Shown: positions 52,098 through 60,533, counted from the stretch's first letter. The stretch is DNA of 64,000 nucleotides from Curtobacterium sp. MCPF17_052 (GCF_003234085.1 NZ_QKSD01000001.1:186001-250000), one strand, 5' to 3'. A program made the numbers and translations. The notes: generated by a model from the letters alone, not told the origin.

Positions 52098-53024
52098 TCA
52101 GCCCTTGACCGCACCCGCGGACATGCCGGAGACCAGGTTGCGCTGGATGATCATGAAGAACACCACGACCGGCAGCGAGAACAGCACGGAGGCAGCCATC
52201 TGTCCGGTGAAGTCGGTGCCGGCGGTCTGCGTCGTGAAGGACGCCAGCCAGACCGGCAGCGTGTAGTGCGCCTGGTCCTGCATGAACGTGTACGCGACGA
52301 TGTAGTCGTTCCACGCGGCGATGAAGGCGAAGACGCTCGTCGCGATCATGCCGGGCATCACGAGCGGGAACAGCACCTTCGTCAGCACCTGCCAGGTGCT
52401 CGCGCCGTCGATCCGGGCACCTTCCTCGATCTCCATCGGGATGGCCAGGAAGAACCCGCGCATCACCCAGATCGAGAACGGCAGCACCGCGGCGACGTAG
52501 GCCAGGATCAGCCCGGCGTAGCTGCCGGTGAGTCCGGTCTGGTTGAAGATGAGGAACTGCGGGATGAGCAGTGCGGTGCCGGGCAGCATCTGGACCAGCA
52601 GGATCACCACGAGGATCGTCCGGCGTCCGCGGAACCGGAACCGCGACAGTGCCGCCGACGCCAGGATCCCGAGCACCAGCGACAGGACGACCGCCCCGAC
52701 CACGACGATGCTCGAGTTCTTCAGGTAGACGAGGAAGTCGGCGCGGGTGAACGCGGTGACGAAGTTCTCGACCGTCGGGTGTGCGGGGGCGAACAGCGGG
52801 GTGCTCGTCAGCGCTTCCGACCGCGGCTTGAAGGCGGTGTTCACCATCCAGTAGACGGGGAAGATCCACACCACGCAGAAGACCACGGCGATGGTGCTGC
52901 TGATCCACCTGACCGGACGACGTCGACGACGGATGCGCTTGGTGGCCGCGATGCCTTTCGGGGTCGGGACGGCTGCGGGGACGTCGGCCTCGACGGGGAT
53001 GCCCGTCGGCAGTGCGGTGGTCAC
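52098..53024 (-). CDS. Carbohydrate ABC transporter permease, MalG type
   Basis: A 308-residue CUT1-class permease. After a 38-residue cytoplasmic leader it has six helices and the EAA loop EEGARIDGASTWQVLTKVLFPLVMPG, which contacts the ATPase. The opening VRWISSTIAVVFCVVWIFPVYWMVNTAFKP is typical of MalG/UgpE subunits. Its GTG start overlaps the stop of the partner permease by four bases. No ATPase gene is in this operon, which is common for actinobacterial CUT1 systems that share one MsiK-type ATPase. It takes up oligosaccharides or sugar alcohols, specificity unknown. Confidence 0.92.
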   Translation of the reverse strand: MTTALPTGIPVEADVPAAVPTPKGIAATKRIRRRRRPVRWISSTIAVVFCVVWIFPVYWMVNTAFKPRSEALTSTPLFAPAHPTVENFVTAFTRADFLVYLKNSSIVVVGAVVLSLVLGILASAALSRFRFRGRRTILVVILLVQMLPGTALLIPQFLIFNQTGLTGSYAGLILAYVAAVLPFSIWVMRGFFLAIPMEIEEGARIDGASTWQVLTKVLFPLVMPGMIATSVFAFIAAWNDYIVAYTFMQDQAHYTLPVWLASFTTQTAGTDFTGQMAASVLFSLPVVVFFMIIQRNLVSGMSAGAVKG

Positions 53025-54004
53025 AGCTCTTCTCCCGATCGGACGAGGTTCCGGATGTAGAGGGCGCTGAGGACCATGAGGATCAGCGCGGCGATCACGG
53101 CGACCGCGGACCCGGTGCCGATGTCGTGCCCGACGAACGCGGTGATGTAGGTGAAGACGCCGAGGGTCGAGGTGGCACCGTCCGGTCCGCCCTGGGACAC
53201 GAGCCAGATCTGGTTGAAGACGTTGAAGTCCCAGATGATCGAGAGCATCGTCACCAGCAGCAGCGTCGGACGCAGGTACTCGATGGTGACGACGCGGTAG
53301 ACCGTCCACTCGGAGCCGCCGTCGAGTCGGACGGCCTCCTTCACCTCGAGCGGGATCTGGGTCTCGGCCGCGTACAGGGTCAGTGCGATGAAGGGCACCG
53401 CCTGCCAGACGACGAGCATCCAGATCGACGTGTACGCCAGGCCGGCGCTGTTGCCCCAGTCGGTGTTCGTCATGTCGCCGAAGACGTGCAGCTGCGTGAG
53501 CACCCAGTTGACGACGCCGTAGCCGGGCTGGAACAACCAGTTCCACACGAGCGAGGACGCCACGTTCGGCATGCCCCACGCGCAGATGAGGACGATCGTC
53601 ACGGCGTAGCGGAGGACCACCCCGAGCCGGGTCATCAGGTGGGAGACACCGGCGCCGATGAGGATGCTGCCGAGCACCATCGCCGCGGTGAACAGGATCG
53701 TGCGCACCAGGGAAGCCCAGAACGCCGGGTCGGTGAGGATCTGCACGTACTGCGCCAGGCCGACCGCGTCGTAGGCACCGGTGTAGAGCGAGCGCTGGTC
53801 GTAGTCGGTGAACGACGTGAAGACCAGGAAGACGATGGGGGCGATCGTCACGAAGACGAGCACCAGGCCCGCCGGCGTGAGGAGCCACAGCGGGGCGAAC
53901 GAGCGGGTTGCGCGACGGCGGGGTGACCCACCGGGCCGGTCGTCCTGCGAGCGGGTCGGACGGTCGATGCGCTCCTGGCTCGGGCGGGTGGCGGAGACGG
54001 TCAC
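53021..54004 (-). CDS. Carbohydrate ABC transporter permease, MalF type
   Basis: A 327-residue CUT1 permease. A basic N-terminus (TRSQDDRPGGSPRRRATRSFAPLW) precedes six membrane helices. The second helix pair contains MTRLGVVLRYAVTIVLICAWGMPNVASSLVWNWLFQPGYGVVNWVL, and the EAA loop is KEAVRLDGGSEWTVYRVVTIEYLRP. It forms the channel with the MalG-type partner downstream. The GTG at 54004 has GGAAAGG upstream and is preferred to the longer frame, which crosses the intergenic hairpin. It follows the binding-protein gene after 90 bases. Confidence 0.92.
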   Translation of the reverse strand: MTVSATRPSQERIDRPTRSQDDRPGGSPRRRATRSFAPLWLLTPAGLVLVFVTIAPIVFLVFTSFTDYDQRSLYTGAYDAVGLAQYVQILTDPAFWASLVRTILFTAAMVLGSILIGAGVSHLMTRLGVVLRYAVTIVLICAWGMPNVASSLVWNWLFQPGYGVVNWVLTQLHVFGDMTNTDWGNSAGLAYTSIWMLVVWQAVPFIALTLYAAETQIPLEVKEAVRLDGGSEWTVYRVVTIEYLRPTLLLVTMLSIIWDFNVFNQIWLVSQGGPDGATSTLGVFTYITAFVGHDIGTGSAVAVIAALILMVLSALYIRNLVRSGEEL

Positions 54005-54026
54005 GTCTGGCCTTTCCGTGAGGGGC

Positions 54027-54072
54027 GGACGGTGCGGGTGCCGCGGCGTGTGCCGGGGTGCCCGCACCGTCC
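54027..54072. terminator. Intercistronic hairpin after the binding-protein gene
   Basis: Arms GGACGGTGCGGG and CCCGCACCGTCC (12 bases, with further pairing inside) lie between the binding-protein stop and the first permease start. It probably reduces read-through, as does the hairpin at 9527 in the other sugar operon. Confidence 0.75.
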
Positions 54073-54094
54073 TGCGTCGGTCGAGGAGTGCGGC

Positions 54095-55423
54095 CTACTC
54101 CTTGTTGAGCGTGGAGTCGGCTGCCTTGTCGAAGGTCGCGGCGGCTTCCTCCGGGGTCTTCGAGCCGGAGACGATGCTCGAGAACAGGTTGTTGATGCTC
54201 TGGTCACCCTCGAGGTCGGCCCACCGGGAGTTCGCCGGCGTGGCCTTCGAGTTCAGCGCTGCCGTGAAGAAGCCCTTGTTGATGTCGCTGAGCGTCGAGT
54301 CGGCGGCCTTGATGCCGTCGGTGCTGTTCGGGATCCAGCCGTTGTCGCCGTAGACGTACTTGCTCTGCATCTCCGGGCCGGACGCGATCTTCACCCACTG
54401 CAGGGCCAGGTCGGTGTTCTTCGACTTGGCGGCGACACCCCAGTCGGAGCCACCGAGCATGACCGGCTGGGTCTTGCCGGACTTGCCCGGGAACGGGAAG
54501 GTGCCGAGCTTGTCCGCCGTCATCTCGGGGTTCGCCTGCTCGACGAGCCCGAGCGTGCCGCTGGTGCTGAGGATCGCCGAGGCCTTCTCGTCGGCGAAGA
54601 CCTGGTTCATGTCCGGGCTGTCGGTGTTGAGCGTCGCGGAGGCCTTCGAGGAGTAGTCGTTCGCGAACTCCTTGAAGTCCGCCAGACCCTGCTGCGCCTT
54701 CGCGTCGCTGAAGCCGGCCTTCCAGGTGCCGTCCTGCTCGGTCGCGATCTCGCCGCCCGCGTCCCAGACGAACTGCATGCCGGCGTACCAGTACTGACCG
54801 GGCATGTAGAACGCGGAGAAGTCGTCGGCGGTGTTCTTCGCCTTGACCTTGTCGAGGTCAGCGGTGAGCTCCTCGTACGTGGTCGGGGCCGTGGTGATGC
54901 CGGCGTCGGCCCACATCTGCTTGTTGTAGATGACCGATCGGGCACCGGCGAAGCCGGGGACGCCGTACAGCGAGCCGTCGACGGTCGCCGGGTCCGAGAG
55001 CCCACCGAGCCAGGTCTGCCCCTGCGCGAGGTCCTTCTTGTACGGCGTCAGGTCCAGGAGCGCCCCGTTGGCGGCGTAGCTCGCGACCTGGGTGTTGCCG
55101 AGGTCCAGGACGTCCGGCGGGGTGTTCGTCGCCAGGGCGGTGGAGATCTTCGTCGTGATGCCGTCCCACTGCTGGATCTGGACCTTGACCTTCGCGCCGG
55201 TCTTCGCCTCGAACTCCTTGTTGATCGCGGCGATCGTCTTGTCCGAGTAGTCGCCGGTCATGGCCCACACGGTCAGCGTCTTGCCGTCGCCCTTGACGTC
55301 GGCGACGTCCTTGGTCCCACCGCCGCCTCCGCCACCGGCGTTGCCGGCGCTGGAGCAGGCCGTCAGGCCCATGGCGATGGTCAGGGCCACGGCAGTTGCT
55401 GCCGCGAACTTCTTCGTACGCAT
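54095..55423 (-). CDS. Carbohydrate ABC transporter substrate-binding lipoprotein
   Basis: A 442-residue CUT1 extracellular binding protein. Signal peptide KKFAAATAVALTIAMGLTAC with lipobox LTAC, then a poly-Gly linker. The mature fold shows KTLTVWAMTGDYSDKTIAAINKEFEAKTGAKVKVQIQQWDGITTKISTALATNTPPDVLDLGNTQVASYAANGALLDLTPY, VIYNKQMWADAGI and GGSDWGVAAKSKNTDLALQWVK, all typical of family-1 oligosaccharide binders. AAGGAG precedes the ATG at 55423. It is the first structural gene after the ROK regulator (41 bases), so regulator and importer are one locus. Confidence 0.93.
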   Translation of the reverse strand: MRTKKFAAATAVALTIAMGLTACSSAGNAGGGGGGGTKDVADVKGDGKTLTVWAMTGDYSDKTIAAINKEFEAKTGAKVKVQIQQWDGITTKISTALATNTPPDVLDLGNTQVASYAANGALLDLTPYKKDLAQGQTWLGGLSDPATVDGSLYGVPGFAGARSVIYNKQMWADAGITTAPTTYEELTADLDKVKAKNTADDFSAFYMPGQYWYAGMQFVWDAGGEIATEQDGTWKAGFSDAKAQQGLADFKEFANDYSSKASATLNTDSPDMNQVFADEKASAILSTSGTLGLVEQANPEMTADKLGTFPFPGKSGKTQPVMLGGSDWGVAAKSKNTDLALQWVKIASGPEMQSKYVYGDNGWIPNSTDGIKAADSTLSDINKGFFTAALNSKATPANSRWADLEGDQSINNLFSSIVSGSKTPEEAAATFDKAADSTLNKE

Positions 55424-55463
55424 TGCTTCTCCTTGGTGGTCGTTCTGCTGTGTCGGTGTCGGG

Positions 55464-56609
55464 TCAGCTCACGCCGAGCTCCGCGGCGAGCAGGAAGGCT
55501 GCTCCGCCCCGGAGGATCAGGTCGCTGTTGGTGGAGGTGGCGGTCACGGAGAGGTCGTTGCCGACGCTCGCGAGGGTCCGTGCCGTGGCCGTCACGCGGA
55601 CGGCCTGGATGAAGGGGCCCTGGACGAGGTCGGCGGGGCCGGTGACGACGATCTCGGTGATGTTCACCGCGCTGATGATGGGCGCGAGGACACCGCCGAG
55701 GGTGCTGCCGGCGGAGCGCAGGACCTCGTCGCGGTCGTCGGGCGATGCAGCGATCCGGCGGGTCAGGTGTTCGGCGCCGATGAGGACTTCGAGGCAACCG
55801 CGACGACCGCACAGGCAGGCTTCGCCGTCCTCGTCGATCGTCAGGTGTCCGATCTCACCGGCGGCGAACCGCTCGCCCAGGACCAGACGGCCGCCGAGCA
55901 CCATGCCCGTGCCGACACCGTGCTCGAGTGCGACGACGAGCAGGTCGTTGCCGGGCTCGACCTCGAACGCGTGCACGCCGAGGGCCGCGGTGTTGGCGTC
56001 GTTGAGCACGTGCACGGGCAGCCGGAAGTGCTCGGTGAGCTGTTCCTGCAGCGGCAGGTCGGCGCCGAGGGCCACGGAGTGCAGCACGGTGCCCGCGGCG
56101 TCGATGACCCCGGGGCAGCCGACCGCGATGCCGAGCAACCGGCGGGTGGTCATCGTGGTGAGGCGTTCCACCAGCCGGATGATCCGGACGACCGCCTGTT
56201 CCCCGGTGGCGCCGTCCACCTCGATCTTCGCGCTGTCCACGACGTCGCCACGGAGGTTCGTGACCGCGCCGACGAAGTGGTCGGGGAGCGACAGGTCGAC
56301 GACGACGATGTGGAAGGCGTCGACGTTGAGGTTGATGAGGGTCGCGGGTTTGCCGACCCGCAGGTCCTCCCGCGGGCCGAGCTCGGTGACGAGCGCGTCG
56401 GCCTCGAGCTCCGCCACGAGTCCGCTGACCGTCGGGCGGGTGAGGCCCGACTGCCGGGACAGGTCGGCGCGGCTCATGGCCCCGTCGGTGAAGAGCGTCT
56501 GCAGGATCAGCGAGCGGTTGTGGGCCCGGCTGTGCTGTGGGAGCGCCTTGCTGCGCGGGCGTCGGAGTTGCGCGCCGAAGGCGGTCTGTGCGTCCGTCTC
56601 GTTCGGCAT
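55464..56609 (-). CDS. ROK-family transcriptional repressor
   Basis: A 381-residue regulator with an N-terminal winged helix (about 25-85: SRAHNRSLILQTLFTDGAMSRADLSRQSGLTRPTVSGLVAELEADALV) and a C-terminal ROK domain with the zinc motif ACLCGRRGCLEVLIG. The ATP-site run is LLVVALEHGVGTGMVLGGRLV. It should repress the downstream importer until a sugar signal arrives. It is divergent from the ROK kinase at 56826, and the shared gap holds two mirrored TTAGTAAA/TTTACTAA sites, so it probably controls both directions. ATG at 56609. Confidence 0.92.
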   Translation of the reverse strand: MPNETDAQTAFGAQLRRPRSKALPQHSRAHNRSLILQTLFTDGAMSRADLSRQSGLTRPTVSGLVAELEADALVTELGPREDLRVGKPATLINLNVDAFHIVVVDLSLPDHFVGAVTNLRGDVVDSAKIEVDGATGEQAVVRIIRLVERLTTMTTRRLLGIAVGCPGVIDAAGTVLHSVALGADLPLQEQLTEHFRLPVHVLNDANTAALGVHAFEVEPGNDLLVVALEHGVGTGMVLGGRLVLGERFAAGEIGHLTIDEDGEACLCGRRGCLEVLIGAEHLTRRIAASPDDRDEVLRSAGSTLGGVLAPIISAVNITEIVVTGPADLVQGPFIQAVRVTATARTLASVGNDLSVTATSTNSDLILRGGAAFLLAAELGVS

Positions 56610-56636
56610 CAGATCTCCTCCCTCCGAGCGGTTGCC

Positions 56637-56758
56637 TTAGTAAAGGACCGTTCCTAATCGGCTGTCAAGACCCGATCTGCAGCCGTAACAAGCGCGTGAT
56701 CTGGCGGAAACAGGCGGAAGTCACTGCTTGCCACGGATGCGTAAGGCGTGTTTACTAA
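56637..56758. promoter_or_regulatory. Mirrored ROK operators TTAGTAAA and TTTACTAA
   Basis: TTAGTAAA (56637-56644) begins 28 bases upstream of the ROK repressor start, and its exact reverse complement TTTACTAA (56751-56758) lies 68 bases upstream of the kinase start. The octamer is AT-rich in a 70% G+C region and resembles known ROK/NagC-type half-sites. A weaker CCTAAT lies near the first. The arrangement suggests co-control of both transcripts, possibly with looping. Confidence 0.7.
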
Positions 56759-56825
56759 CCCGCATGCGCAGCCCAGACGCCGCGTCCTCGACGCCGAGGC
56801 CGGACACCCCGACGACCGGTCCCCG

Positions 56826-57731
56826 ATGAGGATCGGCCTGGACATCGGCGGGACGAAGATCGACGCCGTCGCGGTCGCTCCGACCGGGGAGACCGTCGAC
56901 CGGGTCCGCGTGCCGACCGGCTTCGGTGCCGAGACGGTGGTCGCGAACACGCTGCAGGTGATCGACTGGCTGCGGGCACGGACCGGCACGACACCGACCG
57001 CGGTCGGCATCGGGATCCCCGGGCTCATCGACCACGAGACCGGCTGGGTTCGCCACGCGGTGAACCTCGGGCTGTCCGAGGTCGCGCTCGGCCCGCTCGT
57101 CGCCGACCACGTCGGGCTGCCCGTACAGGTGGAGAACGACGTCAACGTCGCGGCACTCGGCGCGGCGCAGGCGATGCACCTCGACGGCCCGCACGCCTAC
57201 CTCAACATCGGCACGGGGTTGGCCGCCGGCATCGTCGTGGACCGCCGGCTCTGGCGCGGAGCCCGCGGGAACGCCGGCGAGGTCGGCCACATCCCGGTGC
57301 TCGCCGACGGCCCCGTGTGCGTGTGCGGGCAGCGCGGCTGCCTGGAGACCGTCGCGTCCGGTTCGGCACTCGCCACCGCCTGGCCCGGGCACCCGGGCAA
57401 CACCGCCACGAGCGTGTTCGACAGTGCGGACGACGGCGACCCGGTGGCGACCGCCGTACGGGACCGCTTCGTCGGCGGCGTCGCCTCGGCCGTCCGGATC
57501 CTCGTGGTCACCGCCGACGTCGAGTCGGTCGTCATCGGCGGTGGGCTCGCCGCCCTCGGCCAGCGCCTCCTCCTGCCCCTGCGTGCGGACTTCGACGAGG
57601 CCGCACGCTCCTCCCCCTTCGTCGCGTCGCTCGGCCTGTCGTCACGCGTGCTCCTCGCGCCCCTCGACCAGCCGCTCGCCGCACTCGGCGCCGCTTTCCT
57701 GGCTCCCGAGTCAGCCGTGACGGCCGCCTGA
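56826..57731 (+). CDS. ROK-family sugar kinase (glucokinase-like)
   Basis: A 301-residue kinase. It opens MRIGLDIGGTKIDAVAVAPTGETV (phosphate-1 motif DIGGTK) and contains GIGIPGLIDHETGWVRHAVNLGLSE, the substrate residues VENDVNVAALGAAQAM, NIGTGLAAGIVVDRRLWRG, GEVGHIPV, the zinc motif CVCGQRGCLETVASG, and VVIGGGLAALG. There is no helix-turn-helix, so it is an enzyme: ATP-dependent phosphorylation of glucose or another hexose. The ATG at 56826 starts the fold. It is divergent from the ROK repressor and lies upstream of the Tat-exported enzyme, forming a sugar-use locus with the importer. Confidence 0.9.
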   Translation: MRIGLDIGGTKIDAVAVAPTGETVDRVRVPTGFGAETVVANTLQVIDWLRARTGTTPTAVGIGIPGLIDHETGWVRHAVNLGLSEVALGPLVADHVGLPVQVENDVNVAALGAAQAMHLDGPHAYLNIGTGLAAGIVVDRRLWRGARGNAGEVGHIPVLADGPVCVCGQRGCLETVASGSALATAWPGHPGNTATSVFDSADDGDPVATAVRDRFVGGVASAVRILVVTADVESVVIGGGLAALGQRLLLPLRADFDEAARSSPFVASLGLSSRVLLAPLDQPLAALGAAFLAPESAVTAA

Positions 57732-57735
57732 CGCG

Positions 57736-57771
57736 AGGGGCGGGACCCGGCCGAGCCGGGCCTCCCGTCAC
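57736..57771. terminator. Partial CCTCCCG hairpin after the ROK kinase gene
   Basis: The right arm GCCGGGCCTCCCGTC matches the family, while the left arm GGCGGGACCCGGC has a changed outer part. An imperfect stem is still possible. It ends the kinase transcript. Confidence 0.55.
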
Positions 57772-57884
57772 GTCGCATCGGCCCCCACGGCCCCTGTCGG
57801 CGCCGACCACACGGTCGGTCCGGCGCACCATCCTGTACGGATCCACCGTCCGCCGCGTCAGCCGCAGCTGGGAGTGAGCACGCA

Positions 57885-59225
57885 ATGACCGACCCGACAC
57901 GTCCCGTCGAACCGCCCGTCCCCGCCGACCTCCGCGCGTCCGGCACGCTCAGCCGTCGTGGCGTCGTCCTCGGCGGTGCCGCTGCCGTCGCCGCAGCCGC
58001 CGTGGCGCTGGGTGCACCCGGCATCGCCTCGGCCAGCCCGGGAGGCCCGGCAGCCGTCGCGAGCACCGGCCACCGGCCCGGCACGCCCACGCTGTCCCGC
58101 GCCCGCTCGCGCGACCTGGCGTACGACCACCTGGACCTGCGGATGGACGAGTACGGCAGCGGGTCCGCCCTCCGGCTGCCGCGGAGCTACTCCGGCGGGT
58201 ACTTCGCGTCCCTGCCGACGGAGTTCGTGTCCTCGTTCGCGTACGATGACGCCCTGATGGTCCTGGCGTGGCTCGGTCGCGGTCGTCGCGACGACGTGCA
58301 GCGGGCGACGGTCCTCGGCGACGCGCTGCTGTCCCTGCAGACGGCGGACCCGATCGGGGACGGCCGGACTCGGGCGTCGTACCAGCCGGACACGTTCCCG
58401 GTGGCGACACCACCGCGGCCGATCGACATCGGTTCCCCCGCGGCGTACACGGGCAACCAGTCGTGGGTCGGGATGGCCTTCTGCCGGTTGTACGCGGTGA
58501 CGCGGAAGCGGCGGTTCCTGGACGGCGCCCTGCGCCTCGGCACGTGGATCGAGGAACACGCCCGCGACGACGTCCGTCAGCCGGCCGGGTACACCGGTGG
58601 CCGGAACGCCGACGACCAGCCGATCACGTACAAGTCGACCGAGCACAACATCGACGTGACCGCGTTCTTCACCCAGCTCGCGCAGCTCACCGGCGACCGG
58701 GCGTGGAAGCGACGGGCGGCCCTGGCGGAGTCGTTCGTCCGGGCCATGCAGGACCGGACGGACGGGCACCTGTGGACCGGCACCGACCCGGACGGTGTGA
58801 CGATCAACCGCGTGCCGATCCCCGAGGACGTGCAGGTCTGGGCGTACCTCGCGACGCTCGACCGGCGGTACTCGGCGTCGGTGACGTGGGTACTCGACAC
58901 CCTCATCGCACACGACGGTCCGTACACGGGCCCGTCCTTCTCGGACACCGACACCAGCAAGGTCTGGTTCGAGGGTTCCGGTCAGCTGGCGCTCGCCCTG
59001 GAAGCCCGGGGCGCACGTGGCGACCGGGCCCGGGCCTCGGCTGTCCTGGACAGCGTGCAGCTCGCGCAGCGGACGCAGCCGAACGGCGACGGGAAGGGGA
59101 TCGTGTCGGCGTCGTCGGACGGGCTGGACACCGGGTTCGGCGACCTGTACTACGCCAGCCTGCACACGGGTGCGACGGCGTGGTACCTGCTCGCGGTCAC
59201 GCGGACGAACCCCTTCCGGCTCTGA
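57885..59225 (+). CDS. Tat-exported six-hairpin (alpha/alpha-barrel) glycosidase-like protein
   Basis: A 446-residue secreted protein. The signal has LSRRGVVLGGAAAVAAAAVALGAPGIASA, a twin-arginine leader, with cleavage near residue 50. The mature part is a repeating helical fold: YDHLDLRMDEYGSGSALRLPRSYSGGYFASLPTEFVSSFAYDDALMVLAWLGRGR, NQSWVGMAFCRLYAVTRKRRFLDGALRLGTWIEEHA, STEHNIDVTAFFTQLAQLTGDRAWKRRAALAESFV, VWFEGSGQLALALEARG, GFGDLYYASLHTGATAWYLLA. This is the layout of six-hairpin glycosidases and polysaccharide lyases. The exact activity is unknown. Its place after the ROK kinase suggests extracellular cleavage of the imported glycan. Confidence 0.82.
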   Translation: MTDPTRPVEPPVPADLRASGTLSRRGVVLGGAAAVAAAAVALGAPGIASASPGGPAAVASTGHRPGTPTLSRARSRDLAYDHLDLRMDEYGSGSALRLPRSYSGGYFASLPTEFVSSFAYDDALMVLAWLGRGRRDDVQRATVLGDALLSLQTADPIGDGRTRASYQPDTFPVATPPRPIDIGSPAAYTGNQSWVGMAFCRLYAVTRKRRFLDGALRLGTWIEEHARDDVRQPAGYTGGRNADDQPITYKSTEHNIDVTAFFTQLAQLTGDRAWKRRAALAESFVRAMQDRTDGHLWTGTDPDGVTINRVPIPEDVQVWAYLATLDRRYSASVTWVLDTLIAHDGPYTGPSFSDTDTSKVWFEGSGQLALALEARGARGDRARASAVLDSVQLAQRTQPNGDGKGIVSASSDGLDTGFGDLYYASLHTGATAWYLLAVTRTNPFRL

Positions 59226-59302
59226 CGCGCCGCGCTGCGCGCGCCGGGCGCGGCGGACCGGGTGCCGGGCGGGGCCGGCGCGGGCGGTGCCGCAGTTGTC
59301 CA

Positions 59303-59351
59303 CGAAAGCGACAAATCAGCGCGGACCGCAGGCGCACAAGTGTCGCTTTCG
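59303..59351. repeat. Second copy of the CGAAAGCGACA inverted repeat
   Basis: Arms CGAAAGCGACA (59303-59313) and TGTCGCTTTCG (59341-59351) with a 27-base loop, between the convergent glycosidase and MarR genes. It shares its arm core exactly with 23478-23534 but not the loop sequence, except for an ungapped CGCGGACCGC-like G+C core. Confidence 0.82.
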
Positions 59352-59386
59352 CGGGGTGGACCGAGCAGCGCCACTCGGCGCCGGGG

Positions 59387-59944
59387 TCAGTGGTGTGCGG
59401 GCAGCGCCACGGCCCCGGCGCTGCGGGCGTCGTCGGGCACGAGGTCGCCGGTCGCTGCGGCGTCCATCGCGGCGGTCATCTCCTCGAAGAACGCGCTCAT
59501 CTCCGTGAGGGTCGTGGCTGACAGCCGGTCCGCCGCTGCGATCATCCGGGCATGGACCCCGGTCAGGTGCGACCGGACGGTGTCGTCGCCGTTGTCGGTG
59601 GCGACGAGCACGAACCCGCGACCGTCGCTCGGGTCGGCGCGGCGTTCGACGTGGCCGGCGGCGATGAGTCGCTTCACCAGGGCCGTGGTCGACGCGGTCG
59701 TGATCCCGAGGTGCGCCGCCAGGCCGGTCGGCTTCACCACGGTGCCGCGCTGCCGGGCCTGGAGCAGGTGGCGGACGGCGGCCATGTCGGTCGGGCCGAG
59801 CTGCATGGTGTCGCGGGTGCGCTGCCGCATGGCGACCTCGGCGGACCGGTAGCGGCGCATCGCGTTGAGGAGTTCCACGCCGGTCTTCGTCGAGCGGTCG
59901 GGGTACCAGTACCCGGAGTCGTCGTAGGTCCTCGCGTCGGCCAT
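59387..59944 (-). CDS. MarR-family transcriptional regulator
   Basis: A 185-residue regulator. The winged helix occupies about 50-115: LGPTDMAAVRHLLQARQRGTVVKPTGLAAHLGITTASTTALVKRLIAAGHVERRADPSDGRGFVLVATDNG. Flanking helices supply dimerisation. The first 25 residues (MADARTYDDSGYWYPDRSTKTG) are unusual for MarR proteins and the C-terminal tail is Ala-rich. It stands alone, with the repeat-containing gap 59945-60263 upstream, and is divergent from the small gene at 60264. No obvious operator palindrome besides those repeats is seen. Effector and targets unknown. Confidence 0.9.
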   Translation of the reverse strand: MADARTYDDSGYWYPDRSTKTGVELLNAMRRYRSAEVAMRQRTRDTMQLGPTDMAAVRHLLQARQRGTVVKPTGLAAHLGITTASTTALVKRLIAAGHVERRADPSDGRGFVLVATDNGDDTVRSHLTGVHARMIAAADRLSATTLTEMSAFFEEMTAAMDAAATGDLVPDDARSAGAVALPAHH

Positions 59945-60065
59945 GGGGTCCCACCTCGTCCTCGGCCACGGGGCGCAGCCGATCCCCCAGGACTACCAGC
60001 ACGGCGGGGTGGCGGGTCCAGCGCCTCCGCGGGCTTGTCCCCCGATCGCCCGGCCGGTCGTGCCA

Positions 60066-60158
60066 CGGCGAGACGCCCCCGTCTGTGTGGAACGCCCCGG
60101 GACCGCCGAGACGCCGCAGGGATCGGCGGCGTCCCGGCCCGATCGCGGCGTCTCGCCG
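60066..60158. repeat. Third CGGCGAGACGCC-type repeat unit
   Basis: This lies in the 319-base gap between the MarR gene and the small gene. It carries a perfect inverted pair CGGCGAGACGCC (60066-60077) / GGCGTCTCGCCG (60147-60158), with GCCGAGACGCCGC and GGCGGCGTCCC pairing inside, so it can fold as a branched structure. The blocks match those in the duplicated repeats at 4231 and 4403. The rest of the gap holds no gene; an AAAGGAG site and possible promoter for 60264 lie at its right edge. Confidence 0.7.
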
Positions 60159-60263
60159 GGACACCGGCCTCCCCGCTGGACGTACCCCGTGAACCGCATC
60201 GGAGCGGGAATGCGCGCAGGGCTCTGCGTGTACAGATCATCACCTCGACGAAAGGAGTCCGCC

Positions 60264-60389
60264 GTGATCGACGACGACCGCACCCCAGGCCAGCGCACCG
60301 ACGTGGCCCAGCACCCGCAGTTCCGACTGCAGGACGACGAACCGACTGGCTTCGGCCGCTGGCTCGGACTCATCAACGCCGGAGACTGA
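60264..60389 (+). CDS. Small 41-aa acidic protein
   Basis: A short frame with strong translation signals: AAAGGAG lies seven bases before the GTG at 60264. The peptide MIDDDRTPGQRTDVAQHPQFRLQDDEPTGFGRWLGLINAGD is acidic with a short amphipathic end (FGRWLGLI). No family is recognised. A TACAGAT hexamer about 30 bases upstream could be a -10 box. A hairpin of the GGGAGGC type follows at 60438. The ribosome site and the terminator together make it a likely real small gene. Confidence 0.65.
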   Translation: MIDDDRTPGQRTDVAQHPQFRLQDDEPTGFGRWLGLINAGD

Positions 60390-60437
60390 CCGCTCCGGGC
60401 GCGACCACGACACAGACGCGCGAGCACGACACAGACG

Positions 60438-60478
60438 GGAGGCCCGTCACCGGTCCACGAGACCGGTGACGGGCCTCC
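60438..60478. terminator. GGAGGCCCGTCACCGGTC hairpin
   Basis: Perfect 18-base arms. The outer GGAGGC/GCCTCC matches the dispersed family while the inner stem differs completely but symmetrically. It lies after the 41-aa gene and before the next gene's start. Confidence 0.8.
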
Positions 60479-60533
60479 TGTGCGTTGCCCCGGCGACCGG
60501 CGGCACGTCCGTCCACGCGGGTACGGTCGGAGC

